Source: Tubulanus polymorphus (taxonomy: Eukaryota; Nemertea; Palaeonemertea; Tubulaniformes; Tubulanidae). From it: a stretch of 64,000 nt of DNA. The position numbers were made by a program, and so were the translations under genes. The notes below the pieces were generated by a model, which was given only the letters and a program-made list of their open reading frames with translations, did no database searches and had not been told where the DNA came from. How positions within the stretch are numbered: position 1 is the first letter of the stretch; every line of letters begins with the position of its first letter. This document shows, in pieces, positions 43,401 to 63,752 of the stretch. The stretch spans positions 6,262,001 to 6,326,000 of the forward strand of contig NC_134026.1 in the NCBI RefSeq assembly GCF_964204645.1. The letters are read 5' to 3'.

Positions 43401-44836
43401 TTCCTGAAATTTCATTGCAGTCCATCTAGATCCATTCTAAACAATCTCAACAGAAAGATCTTTGAATTTACTAATGATGTTAGTTTTTACTAATGATGTT
43501 TTACTAATTTACTAAGATAATTTTTCCTTGATATTTTAGGAATAATAGTTGGAGTTGTGGCATCACTGGCATTACTACTAGTTATAGCCGTTTTAGCCAT
43601 TGTTTTTTACAGAAGGTAAAGTCCTCCCCACAGTTTGTCTGTCATTATTATTATTCATTCACAGATGGCAGCTCTAACTAGAGCGCGTACTTCATAGAAA
43701 AAACTGCTTTCATTATCTGTCTTGACCAAGACGGAGTGTTCAAATAGTGTGTACCGGTACCCCAAAGTCTCTTTTTATGACCTCCTCCCCAGTACCACCT
43801 TTGTACCAGATTTCATTCCCCCCTTCTTGGGTACGTACCATGCAATTTATATTTATGGAATTACACATTCAACCAATTCTTATTTGAGTGTAGTGCAATC
43901 CCCCAAGGAAAATATGTTATTTCTTCCTGCTACCCCCAAAAGTATACTGGGGTCCATATTTTTTGAATACTCCAAAGGCTCTTACAAAAGAACATTTTAA
44001 GATCTTTGTCCGTTTTCTGTTTTTGTTCCAGATACAAATATAGATTTAACAAACCAGCGACGCCATATTATGTGAATGAAAGCGCGGCCAATCAGAAAAC
44101 TTTACTCCCCGACGACAGCACGCCTTTGAATCCGGTGCCTCCTGACGAAATCGACAAGGGTCGAACGATCGTCATGGAAATACAGGGCGATCGTATAACG
44201 AAACTTTACCCGGGAACGGGCAGAAACTCGAATACATTAACGGATCCGCCGGATAAACCGGTGCGTCTGGTGACTTTAAAAAATCAGGACGACAGCGTGA
44301 TATACGCGAAGCCGGAGATGAACTTACAGCGATCGAGTTTACCGGGCGGGGTGAGTTTACCGCCGGGCATGTACGACGACGGGTACATCACGGACGCGCT
44401 TTCGCTGAATCAACGGCAGAACGATCCTCGCGTGCAGCGGGACTCGCACCACGATTATGCGACTATCGAAGATGCTCATCCATACGCCGTCAGCGATATC
44501 ACGCATTGTCACAACTGTCAAACCATTCCGCGTAATTTCCCGTGTAATCCGGCATCGGCCGATCCGAACCGACAAAGTCGCAAATATTACGACTACGACC
44601 AAGCGTTTTCTACGATGGGCCATTGTAGTAAATCACCCCCGCCGCCGCCGGGTCCACCTGGCGCTGGTAATTCGTACTATTCCCCGGTGGGAAGTGCGCC
44701 CAGTAATAATCGCTCGAATAACGGGGATTTTTCTACATTCCTTCAACGTCAGCAGAGACATTCGAACGCTGGCGCCGAGTTGAGCGGTGATATTTTTGAA
44801 ACGAACGGACGTCAAACGCATAAATGTCAAGTGTAA
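10528..44836 (+). CDS. Type I membrane protein with SUEL/galactose-binding lectin and CUB domains
   Basis: Exons: 10528-10597, 32140-32418, 39412-39798, 41430-41573, 42693-42827, 43540-43615, 44032-44836 (TAA); 1896 bases, 631 residues, all in phase. Residues 1-23 form a signal peptide (LLVTVIFIQAVILLL core). Residues 32-114 are a SUEL/Gal_Lectin domain (ATYGRT, then DNPCHGEKAELTVTYKC). Residues 124-243 are a CUB domain with four cysteines (DQC, IQCNW, ARCYDYLAIFDD, FMDCG). A linker of about 95 residues with ENREIDEKN and EDQELEELN acid patches follows. Residues 340-362 form the membrane span (VGVVASLALLLVIAVLAIVF). Residues 363-631 are cytoplasmic, with YATI, KYYDYDQ and a PPPPPGPPG stretch that could bind SH2, SH3 or WW proteins. 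It resembles EVA-1 in using a SUEL domain with a membrane anchor, but the CUB domain differs; I do not recognise a named orthologue. It is probably a surface receptor or adhesion protein, by inference. The ATG at 10528 was chosen over an in-frame TTG six bases upstream. Intron 1 is 21.5 kb. Confidence 0.88.
10598..15799. other. Intron 1 of lectin-CUB gene, unstructured left part
   Basis: I see no exon-like conserved frame, tandem array or clear transposon here. Short open frames (for example near 11290, 12400 and 13211) lack domains and are interrupted on all sides. The sequence is AT-rich with scattered homopolymers. Confidence 0.5.
15800..15867 (+). repeat. CT-rich microsatellite
   Basis: Imperfect run of TCTC and CCTCT units in intron 1. 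Confidence 0.85.
16420..16469 (+). repeat. (TA)n microsatellite
   Basis: About 25 uninterrupted TA units in intron 1 of the lectin-CUB gene. Confidence 0.95.
17122..17253. mobile_element. Short MITE-like element with GCCGTGATCACACG ends
   Basis: The left end GCCGTGATCACACG and right end CATGTGATCGCGGC are imperfect inverted repeats about 130 bases apart. The body is rich in TTTGGCCCGGGCC words. A related segment lies at about 52321-52445 in a TAOK intron, sharing CCATTTGGCACCCGT and GAACAGTTGTTCC. I see no clear target-site duplication. Confidence 0.65.
18041..18330. repeat. Foldback repeat family (AGGACCCAGTTCCACAG...), clustered copies
   Basis: Units of roughly 110 bases run from a word like AGGACCCAGTTCCACAG, through GTGAGTTAAGATTTGACT, to the reverse complement TAACTCTAACTCACAACTG and CTGGAACTGGGTCCTG, so each unit can fold on itself. 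Two diverged units abut here (about 18107-18212 and 18205-18330), with the edge of another at 18041. Confidence 0.7.
19370..19560 (+). repeat. Dispersed repeat (GATTTGGTGTCC family), copy 1
   Basis: Begins near GATTTGGTGTCCGTTCCAAA, with inner words CTGCCGGGAGCGAAA, TTGAAATTGGAAATC and GTTGAATTTACAG. The same word order recurs at about 20560-20900 and 24920-25140 in this intron. The type of element is unknown. Confidence 0.7.
19900..20110. other. CpG-dense patch in intron 1
   Basis: This patch is locally rich in CG dinucleotides (ACGAAACGCGATGCGACG, TCGTCGTCGTCGGTACGCGC) inside an AT-rich intron. It may be a regulatory element, but that rests on base composition only. Confidence 0.3.
20195..20460. 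repeat. Foldback repeat family, clustered copies
   Basis: Several units of the AGGACCCAGTTCCACAG family lie end to end. The clearest runs from GGGTCCAGTTCCACAATG at about 20335 to TAACTCACAACTGTGGAACT near 20440. Neighbouring units share their border word. Confidence 0.7.
20560..20900 (+). repeat. Dispersed repeat (GATTTGGTGTCC family), copy 2, interrupted by a MITE
   Basis: The copy starts TTTGGTGTCCCTTATAAACT and resumes after the nested element with CACCTGTCGAGAACGAAAC and TTTGGAAATCGGAAATCGAAG, matching copies 1 and 3. Confidence 0.7.
20627..20758. mobile_element. Nested MITE with about 45-bp terminal inverted repeats
   Basis: The left end TGTTATGAAATGGGGTTTTT and the reverse complement of the right end TGTTATGAAATGGGGGTTTT match with few differences for about 45 bases, leaving a loop of about 40 bases. 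ATAC flanks both ends (20623-20626 and 20759-20762) as a possible target duplication. It lies inside a GATTTGGTGTCC-family repeat that it interrupts. Confidence 0.8.
21628..21855. repeat. Foldback repeat family, two adjoining copies
   Basis: Copy one runs from CCAGGACCCAGTTCCACAG to CAACTTGATCCAGG. Copy two starts at that border and ends CACAACTGTAGAATTGGATC. Both keep the inner GAGTTAA and AACTCAGAGT words. Confidence 0.7.
22711..22755. repeat. Foldback repeat family, short deleted copy
   Basis: CAGGACCCGGAGTC is followed closely by AACTGTGGAACTGGGTCCTG, which gives an internally deleted unit. Confidence 0.6.
22925..23196 (+). repeat. CT-rich low-complexity tract
   Basis: About 270 bases of CTCCCTCTCT-type units. 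Shorter runs of the same kind lie at about 22187-22217 and 22317-22347. Long open frames on either strand here are artefacts of base composition. Confidence 0.9.
23718..24130 (+). repeat. GA-rich (polypurine) low-complexity tract
   Basis: About 410 bases almost wholly A and G on the plus strand, including seven GGGA units in a row near 23863. The long minus-strand Ser/Pro/Leu-rich frames here are artefacts. Confidence 0.9.
24920..25140 (+). repeat. Dispersed repeat (GATTTGGTGTCC family), copy 3
   Basis: Starts GATTTGGTGTAGCTTACA and shares CTGCCGGGAGCGAAA, TTTGAAATCGGAAATCGAAG and GTTGAATTTACAGAAT with copies 1 and 2. Confidence 0.7.
26336..26830 (+). repeat. 60-bp tandem repeat (about 8 copies)
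   Basis: Units of exactly 60 bases carry GTACCATCCAACTC, GATATCGCTCTCAAGTC and GATCCGACTTGAGCGGAGTC. Middle copies are nearly identical and the end copies are diverged. Because 60 is a multiple of three and the unit has no stop in several frames, long repeated open frames arise on both strands, such as a 20-residue repeat on the minus strand. I treat this as a minisatellite in intron 1, not as a gene. Confidence 0.93.
27408..27707. mobile_element. MITE-like insertion flanked by 22-bp direct repeats
   Basis: A 22-base sequence (27408-27429, beginning CTGAACAGTTATTGG) recurs exactly at 27686-27707. Between them the segment starts GGCCATCCCAAAATAATTG (27426) and ends with the inverted form ATTATTTTGGGATGGCC (27680), so it has terminal inverted repeats of about 30 bases that differ at a few positions. 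It has no coding capacity. Confidence 0.75.
28480..29120. other. CpG-rich segment in intron 1
   Basis: Dense CG content (CGAACGCGATCGTCC, GGTCCGGCGGCGTCGGC, GCGCTCGCTCGG) stands out in an AT-rich intron. It could be an enhancer or an alternative promoter of the lectin-CUB gene. Reading frames here have no recognisable domain. Confidence 0.35.
29355..29975 (+). repeat. 44-bp tandem repeat (about 14 copies)
   Basis: The unit contains ACTGGATGACTCCAG, CCATCCCTCCTCTC and ATCTCACTATGG. Copies differ mainly at TTCC/CTCC/CTAC and at the base after CTATGG. The array ends near 29978, with decayed outlying copies to about 30230. Confidence 0.95.
30505..30578 (-). repeat. tRNA-derived SINE head (degenerate)
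   Basis: Read on the minus strand from 30578, GGCTTCATGGTGTAGTGGTT carries a good RNA polymerase III A box (TGGTGTAGTGGTTAGCAT). About 35 bases on, TGTTCAAATGTC resembles a B box. Cloverleaf pairing is poor, so it is unlikely to be a working tRNA. Confidence 0.5.
32419..35702. other. Intron 2 of lectin-CUB gene, left part
   Basis: No exon is seen. It holds a diverged member of the CTTGCCACAGTAGC repeat family at about 32820-32930, a run of T near 33213-33228, a poly-G run near 34537, and a SINE-like or foldback stretch at about 34735-34890 with TATTCTGGTTGAAAC. The rest is unremarkable. Confidence 0.5.
35703..36172 (+). repeat. Left arm of a large inverted repeat (interrupted)
   Basis: Runs from TTATCACAGCACCCACCAA to GAATCCTCGATTGCC. 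Its reverse complement appears at 36970-37172. The arm is split by a 252-base MITE at 35747-35998; outside it the two arms align well, sharing ACTCGGATATCGGTAT and GAACCTGGTGGATCCTC. Confidence 0.8.
35747..35998. mobile_element. piggyBac-like MITE with TTAA target duplication
   Basis: The ends are CCCTTTCATTGCG and, reversed, CCCTTTCAGTGCG (12 of 13 match). TTAA flanks both sides (35743-35746 and 35999-36002). TTAA target choice is the signature of piggyBac-type transposases. It is 252 bases with no open frame. The opposite arm of the surrounding inverted repeat lacks the insert. Confidence 0.8.
36970..37172 (-). repeat. Right arm of the large inverted repeat
   Basis: Reverse complement of 35703-36172 without the MITE. 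More diverged relatives lie at about 37660-37900, 32820-32930 and 59050-59250, so this is a dispersed family present here in head-to-head copies. Confidence 0.75.
37896..38003. mobile_element. Foldback MITE, about 45-bp imperfect arms
   Basis: The left arm runs CTGGGGCCGGTTTTATATAC...GGGCTAACTC, and the right arm is GAGTTAGCCC...AAAACCAGACCCCAG. The loop is about 15 bases (AATTGAAAATGAATA). Confidence 0.8.
38865..39370 (+). repeat. Degenerate tandem repeat upstream of the CUB exon
   Basis: Three diverged units of about 130-190 bases share words such as AATTTCTTCTGAGACAA, AGTTTGAGT, GGTCATAGCCTGAAAACAT and ATTGAAAACC. The array ends about 40 bases before the acceptor of the CUB exon. Confidence 0.6.
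41035..41155 (+). repeat. Degenerate ~20-bp tandem repeat
   Basis: Units like CCCTCAGCCTGGACCCTACA repeat about six times with changes. Confidence 0.7.
41908..42042. mobile_element. MITE with GGGCCAGTT ends
   Basis: The left end GGGCCAGTTGCTCAAAACTT and the inverted right end GGGCCAGTTTTTTGATAAGT match imperfectly for about 42 bases. A partial relative sharing TGATAAAGTGACAATTAAA lies near 19265-19310. It lies within intron 4 of the lectin-CUB gene, inside repeats containing CCTCATAATGTGAGACCA. Confidence 0.7.
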
Positions 44837-44949
44837 GATTAAAGCTTTTGTGTTGATTACGCATTAAAACTGCTTGGCTTCATTCAGGTATTTATAAGAT
44901 GTGGAAATAACCACTGATTCGATTCTCATTGTCCGAGTAAGAATGCAAG

Positions 44950-45056
44950 GTTTCCGGATCCAGTTCCGCAGTTGTGAGTTAAGTTAATATCGGTTCATGC
45001 TCAGTGAGTTAACTCCGAGTCAAATTGAAACTCAGAACTGTTGAACTGGTTCCCGG
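44950..45056. repeat. Foldback repeat family copy in the lectin-CUB 3' UTR region
   Basis: Runs from GGATCCAGTTCCGCAGTTGT to AACTCAGAACTGTTGAACTG, matching the 18041/20195/21628 family. It begins about 115 bases after the stop codon, so it is probably transcribed in the 3' UTR. Confidence 0.65.
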
Positions 45057-45372
45057 ATTTGGGATTGTGAAAGTGATGAGTGAAAATTACTGCCGAAATA
45101 GATGATAATGTCTTCTGTCCTTTGAATGTCAAATGGTGAATGTAATTAAAGTAATGTGACTGTTTTTGGTGATGTATTCAAAGTAATTTTACTGTTCCTG
45201 GTGAAATGTACGAATGAATGTAACGGTGATGAACACTAGAAATAACATTTTCTGTAATGTAAGATCTGTAATCGAAGATGGAATGATTGCCTCTTACTGA
45301 GGCACTAGGACTGGTTCGATCCTGTGTAATTTATCATGGTTTTGGATAACGAATCTCTTGCTGAGTAAGATA

Positions 45373-45494
45373 CAGGTCCCAGTTGCAAATTGGTCTTAAA
45401 TCTTAAAACTGGTGTTGTTGTTTAATTATACACCTGATATGGTCTTTGGCTGGTCTTTAATCCAAATGTGACTGTGCAACTGGCCCCTGATAAG
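45373..45494. repeat. Second foldback family (TGCAACTGGCCCC)
   Basis: Begins AGGTCCCAGTTGCAAATTGG and ends GACTGTGCAACTGGCCCCTG, with TGGTCTTAAATC and TGGTCTTTAATCC inside. Relatives lie at about 51950-52160, 52165-52305 and 56690-56730. Confidence 0.6.
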
Positions 45495-45905
45495 GCATTT
45501 TATGTCGGTGCATAATGGTAATAATTTCGTTGGTGTTATTGTTGTTAAATTGTCACTGAAAATTGATTGCTCTTGGTGTAGAAATTGTATAAAGATTTCA
45601 TTGAAAACATTCCACATAATCGAAACATAAAGCACGTTGTTAGAAAATTTGACGCCTGGCAGAAATTTAGGCGGAGGCATAATTTATTTAAAAGCTGATA
45701 ATTTTTTGGCTTATAATTGTTTGATCACTCATTATCGCTGTATTTATGAATAGCATGAATTCTTTATTCTTTTACCTAAGGTAGAGCTCTGTAAATTGAT
45801 GTAAGAGAAACAAGTTTCAATTGGAAATGATGAAAACATTTCTGGTTTTGATTGAAATTATTTGCGTGTGTTTCCGATGTTCAAATGGCTGAATGTTACA
45901 CGAGA

Positions 45906-45911
45906 AATAAA
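45906..45911 (+). terminator. Candidate poly(A) signal of the lectin-CUB gene
   Basis: AATAAA in CGAGAAATAAAACTG, 1.07 kb after the stop codon. This would give a 3' UTR of about 1.1 kb. Other signals may be used. Confidence 0.45.
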
Positions 45912-48900
45912 ACTGTAAAATAGCATTTTGGTAATATTTTCGTGTTTGACTTCTTTTCCTGTATTGTTAGACAGACAGGCTTCAAATCTGGCACATTGGC
46001 GTTTGCTGTTTTTCTCTACTGATTCAAATAACAGTGAATAACAATGTTAAGCCATAAAGCTCCGCTCAGGTCACCCCCTACAACTGGACAGAAGCAGAAA
46101 TAACTGTATTGCAAGTTTGGCATATAAACCGGCTGCTAGTGACCAGAAAATGACAAGTCACTTCAAGTTGCATTGTGTATCATCCAGTCCACACAGAATC
46201 GGTATCCTGTGCTCAAAACCTGGGAGATCCGATCCTTGTTCAGCATCCAGTATACCTGAGCCTAGGGCACACCTCATTTCCCCCTAGACTCTTCAGAATA
46301 AGCAGTATCAATTCAGAATCGAACCCGGGAAGCCCTGATTTTAAAGATCCTCAAATTATAGACCGCCATCTATTAGAATTTTTCGGAACTGAGTAAATTC
46401 TCTATCAGCTCCTAGTACCTTGTTCGAAAATGTCCAATATCATAGGTTGCCATCTAACGGAATTTGGTTGAATCCTTAAGAAATTCGAAATGCACGCACT
46501 CCCACAGACTGATGATATAATTGGCAGCAAAGTTTCAATCCTGATGTTGGAATTTAGATTAATCTCAGAATCTGTCAGACAAATAAATGTAGCAGCATAT
46601 AGCAGCGATAACGGGTTTCTACATCGCCTTTGCATTCGAACTGAAAAATCACTAAACCTCATATGCTGGCATCGTGATATTCGTTGAAATTGTCTTTCAG
46701 AGCGATGCGACTGGTTTTCAGTGATGGCTTTTTGCATTAATATTCTTTTCTCGTTTTAGTGATTCAATTACTTTGATTATACAAATTTACGCGATGAAAC
46801 TAAATTTATTTCGTTGACTTGGAAATGCGGGTCATATCTACGGGTATTGAATGTCATTTTGACTGATTTCCTGATGTTGGTGATGGTGCAACACATCCGA
46901 GTCGAACAAACAAGACAAATGACGTTTTAATAATTTTCATCAGCATGTTTGATTAACTTAAGGAAATAAAGGATATGATATGAATGATATACATCAGATT
47001 TAATGCAAATCAGTATTGGATGTTTATGGTGCCGTTTAAGACCGTGTTCCAAAAGAACGGCTCATCTGAAAATTCTAGGACATTACAGTCGATGATGCCA
47101 ATTTTTACAAACAAGAAAAAGTAGATTGAAAATGACTGTCACGTGACTAGTTTTGAAAAATCAACTGACACTTTTTGAAAGACAAAAGACTGATATTCAA
47201 ACTTACAAACTTGATATTCAAACAGTAGTAGACTTGATAAAAACCCACTATCTAAGTTTGTAAGTTTGAATATCAGTCAGTGTCTTTCTATTTGTCTATA
47301 TCTAAAATAGCAACTTTCCATTTCTTTTTTTTCCATTTCACGTAGAGAGAAAGATTGAGATTATATGCGTTGATGATAAATCTTCCCTGGCGATCGAGGC
47401 ACGCTGGTAAATCGATCTACCTTCTCGACGTCCAAAATGCGGCAGAAGCTACATCTAACGATCGAAAACTCCCCCTTTCTCCTTCTCGTTCCGGCAAGAG
47501 AGCTATAGCGTCATTTTCGAACTCTGCTTTTGAAATACCGGTAACCTATCGCATATCATTTGGAGAAATGAAATAGTTTCACCGGTTTGAAGTGAAATTC
47601 TGGCCGTTTTTAACATGAAGCCTTTGAACACCAATCACTTTTTTCATGCGCACTGTAAATGAATACAGTCTGGTGAGTGACGCCGACCCAACCCCTTCAC
47701 AAGGCTGAAGAATCTACTCGATGAGACACTGACTGATCTATCATAGCCGCAGTGATCAGTATCTTGAAATGTGCTCTTTTCAAAATGCCAATAAATGTAT
47801 GTTCCAAAGATCTGGACCAGCGGTCAAAAGTTGCGGGTTCCCGATGGTGAGTTGATGGCATGATAGCAATCTGTTTTGAAATTGCATGCACCAGTTAACT
47901 CTAACCAATAATCTGGCCCCAGATCTTATTCCATTTGCAAGCAAATTTAGTTAGAGGGCATGTCTGACAAAATTGCTTCATTTTGTTCCAACTGTTCAAT
48001 TTACTGGAAATTGTTGGCCCGAATACATTTTAGAAAGTGTATCCAAAATTTTTTTAGGACTTTGAAGTGCGCTTCAAATTTGAGGGCCCTGGATCCACCC
48101 TTGGCATGCTAACTACTGAAAAGGAAAAAAAGATGTCGACTGAGTCCCTTTCGTCCCCGTACGTGCGGGCCGCCGCCGAGTAAATTTCAGAAGTGTCTGT
48201 TTCGGTAAATAGTTGTATTAATGGCGGCTTTAAGTGGTCGCCATTTTGTATGAAGGAGTGAATGAACATATTTGAAGTTACTTCAAAAATGCTTTAAAAA
48301 TGCGTTATCTTGATCTAATATTGAACAAAAATACCTTGATTATATTTTTCAAATTTAATCATCAACTTGAAACATTTTTAACGTGAAAATATTTGTCAGG
48401 ATTTAGTTATTCAGTGCGGGATGATATTGGCTGGAGGATGACGTCATGGGGGTAAGTGCTGAAATTACTGAAAATTTGACGATAATTTCCGCAATTAAAA
48501 CCGACTTATATCGATTTGAGAATTAGAAATTTACGAGGAGGATCGAAAGGAATATTTTCAATCTGACGTTAATCCGATAAAACGCCCTTTAATCCATCAT
48601 CAATGTGACATTAATGCGCATGCGTCTACCATAGATCGAAAGATGTGAAGAATTTTCAGGATTTCCACTGAATTTACTGTAAATTGCTGTTATTTACTGT
48701 ATTTGCTCTGTGTATGTTTATTTCTATATCTCATTAGTGTTCTTCTCATTAATATTGTCTGATACATGAATCTGTGATATTAATTGGTCATTTCATATAG
48801 AATTTTGAAGGTGATTTGTAGGCCTGTTTTGTCCTTTCCACTCTATTCTTACTTCCAAACTGATGACAGTGTCAGTGACAGTTAGGATTCACAACATGAT

Positions 48901-48980
48901 AACCATGATAACATTCAGTTAGAACACATATAGACAAATAGATCCTGGTAGTAGGCCTTCTGTTTAGTAAGGGGATTGGT
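45912..48980. other. Intergenic, no gene seen
   Basis: Between the lectin-CUB gene and TAOK. Apart from the hairpin at 47188-47278 I see nothing coding. Short frames near 46175, 46490 and 47355 have no domain. Confidence 0.5.
47188..47278. repeat. Perfect 25-bp inverted repeat (hairpin)
   Basis: The left arm 47188-47212 (GACTGATATTCAAAC...) is the exact reverse complement of 47254-47278, with a 41-base loop. Beyond a 2-3 base mismatch, GAAAGACA and TGTCTTTC extend the pairing by eight bases. Confidence 0.85.
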
Positions 48981-48984
48981 TTAG

Positions 48985-49560
48985 TCAATAACCTGACTGG
49001 GGTTAGGTTTACAGCCAGTGACCTGACTGTGTGGTTAAGTTTATAGTCAGTAACCTGACTTGTTTGGTTTAATCAGTTACTGGACTGCTGCAGTCCAGTC
49101 AGTAACTAGACTGCCCCTTGTTGGTTTTAGTCAGTATCCAGCCTATGTTATAGATTAGTCGGTAACCTGACTACGGTATGTTTTTCGTTTAGTCAATAAC
49201 TGGACTGCAGTTTGGTTTAGTCAGTAACTAGACTGCGATTAGATTAGTCAGTATCCCGACTATGTTTTGGTTTAGTAAAAAACTGGACTATGCTTTGGTT
49301 TAGTCAATAACCAGACTGCCGCTTGGTTTAGTCAGTCATTGAACTACGTCAATGTTTCAGTAGGCTTAGTCAGTAACTGGGTGGTTTGGTTTAGTCAGAA
49401 ACCAGACTGCTGTTTGGCATAGTCAGTAACTGAACTATGTTGCTGTAGGTCGTCAAACCAGACAGTGGTTTGGACTGCAGTAATTGGACTGCAGTTTGGT
49501 TTTGTCAGTAACCGGACTGCGATTAGATTAGATAGTCAGTAGGCTAACTGGACTGTTTTG
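48985..49560 (+). repeat. Degenerate ~22-bp tandem repeat (TTTAGTCAGTAACTGGACTG)
   Basis: About 20 or more diverged units built from GGTTTAGTCAGTAAC and a GACTGC-type word. Confidence 0.85.
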
Positions 49561-49759
49561 GTTGAGAAGTGTAGTTAGCGAGACTTTATTTTGTTTTCAT
49601 ATCAAATTCTGAATATGAGAGAAGCATTTAGGCCTATTTTCAGGATTTGACTTGTTCACTTTGATAACTAAGACGGGGAGTCAGTATGAAGTCTCTAGTT
49701 TTAAGGGAACAAATCTTGTGTTTTATATTGGAATTATTTTCACACATCATTGTTGATAA

Positions 49760-50430
49760 CTGTTTTAGTAGGTCCTGTGTTTTAGTAGGGCTGGTGTTTT
49801 AGAAGGTTCCACATTTTAGTAGGTCCTGTGCTTCAGTAGGTCCTGTGTATCAGTAGGTCCTTTGCTTCACCTTTCCTTTGCTTTGTGTTCTACAGTGGAA
49901 CTTCATTACAGTGAAGTTCACGGGACCAGATAATATGTTCGTCATAACCGATAGTTTGTTAGGCCCCTATATGATCCAGTATGAAATTAGTTAAACCTTT
50001 TTACTTGGGACGAAATTCTATATTTGTTATATCAGATGAATCTTTGTATCTGAGTTTGTTATAACGAGGTTCCACTGTGGTAGGTTTTGTGTTTTAGTTG
50101 GTCCTGTGTTTTAGAAGGGCAGGTGTTTCAGTAAGACCTGTGCTTCAGTTTGTGGTAGATTCAATCCATGTTTAAGTAGGTCGGACATTTTAGTAGGTTC
50201 TGTGTTTTAGTTGGTCCTGTGTTTTTATGTGTTGTAGGTTCCAAGTTATAATAGGTCCGGGGTTTTAGCAGGTTCTGTATATCATTAGGTAGTAGGTTCC
50301 AAGTTATAGTAGGTCCTGTGTTTAAGTAGGTTCTGTGTATCAATTGGTAGTAGGTTCCATGTTTAAGTAGGTACTATGTTTCAGTAGGTCGGGTGTTTTT
50401 GTAGGTCCTGTGTTTCAGTACGTTCTGTGT
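49760..50430 (+). repeat. Degenerate ~20-bp tandem repeat (TTTTAGTAGGTCCTGTG)
   Basis: Two blocks of GTAGGTCCTGTGTTTTA units are separated at about 49890-50080 by unrelated sequence with CAGTGGAACTTC...GAGGTTCCACTG, an inverted pair that may mark an insertion. Confidence 0.8.
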
Positions 50431-50877
50431 GTCTAAATACAGTAGTACATTCATTGTTTACGTGTATTGTGACATTAGTTCGTTACGCTATTCAGCGTTG
50501 TTGGTTAATTGTGTTGCTCATTGCTTCGCATTCTTTTTCTTAACAGCAGTTAATTTTTCTACGAAAACCTGAGTAGAATTTCATTGAAATTCTCATAGCG
50601 TACGATGATGATGATAATGATGATGATATGGGTGGAGGAAACATTTCCTTTAGGCTATCGTTCGGTATTGATTAGTTTTAGTTGTTGTATATCGCGGTAA
50701 GATGACTCGTCAGTAGTTACTAGTACATCTATCTATCTTCTATCTATCTGTCTGTTATTTCTGAAAGTTATACATTCCTGTTTGTTGCTTTATGTTCATC
50801 ATTCACTAGTAGTATATTCCTACCACACTGCACTCACTGGTGGTGTATTAGGTAAAGAAACATGTTAGTTTCTACAT

Positions 50878-51123
50878 CTCGATCTCCCTCCCTCCCTCCC
50901 TTGCTCCCTTCCTCCTTCCCTTGCTCCCTTTCTCCTCCCTTGCTCCCTTCCTCCCTCCCTTGCTCCCTTCCTCCCTTCCTTGCTCCCTTCCTCCCTTGCT
51001 CCTTCCTCCCTTGCTCCCTTCTTCCCTACCTTGCTCCTTTCCTCTCTCCCTTGCTCCCTTCCTCCCTCCCTTGCTCCCTTGCTCCCTTCCTCCCTCTCTT
51101 CCTCCCTCCCTCCCTCTGTCTCT
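50878..51123 (+). repeat. CT-rich tandem tract (CTCCCTTGCTCCCTTC)
   Basis: About 245 bases of CCCTTGCTCCCTTCCT units. Open frames on both strands here are artefacts. Confidence 0.93.
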
Positions 51124-51792
51124 ATGCATTGACAATTTTTAATATGAAACCTATCATCTTTTCTCCGCTGATACTAAGAATACGGTCGTCCCTATTTTAT
51201 AAAGCTTTTAATGGAAAACATCTTTTCGCGAGACGCCTTTGTTATATACACTATTAGTGAATTGTGACATGTCGTTTAAAGGGAAGTTTTATCTATTTCA
51301 GACACTGCGTTATCTTTGATGATAAGTGTTAACTATCTGATAACGTCTGAAGTTCGAAAAAACCCAAATAACATTTCGAATATTCACTCGCTTTCTATGG
51401 CGCGATGAAGCCTTACCAATTTGTTTCTTCGTTGTTGGGGATAAGTTCCCCTAAAATTCTGGGTTTCTGCCCTGAAACCCTAAAATTTCCTACAGATTTT
51501 TAAATGTTGTGATTCTTAAGCTATATTTTGACAATATTCCAGCTTTGTGTTTGGAGGGCAACTACTAGTATAGTAAACAAGTGACCTCTAAAATGTCTAT
51601 GACGAAACCCGTGAAATACCCAAATTTTCGGATAACTGTTCAACGATTCAAAACTCATTAGTTAAAAGCTGAATTATGTTCTCTATTTTTCAGCTCATTT
51701 TCAACGCGAAATTCTAACGGACGATACCAGATGAATATAAAACGCCGTGTCGAGAGATAGAACGCTAACGTGTTACCACGACGACTGCGACA

Positions 51793-63752
<11,960 letters not shown>

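Noticed and set aside
50862-51257. 131-residue Ser/Pro/Leu-rich frame and its minus-strand Gly/Arg/Glu counterpart
   Set aside because: A CT-rich tandem tract explains both.
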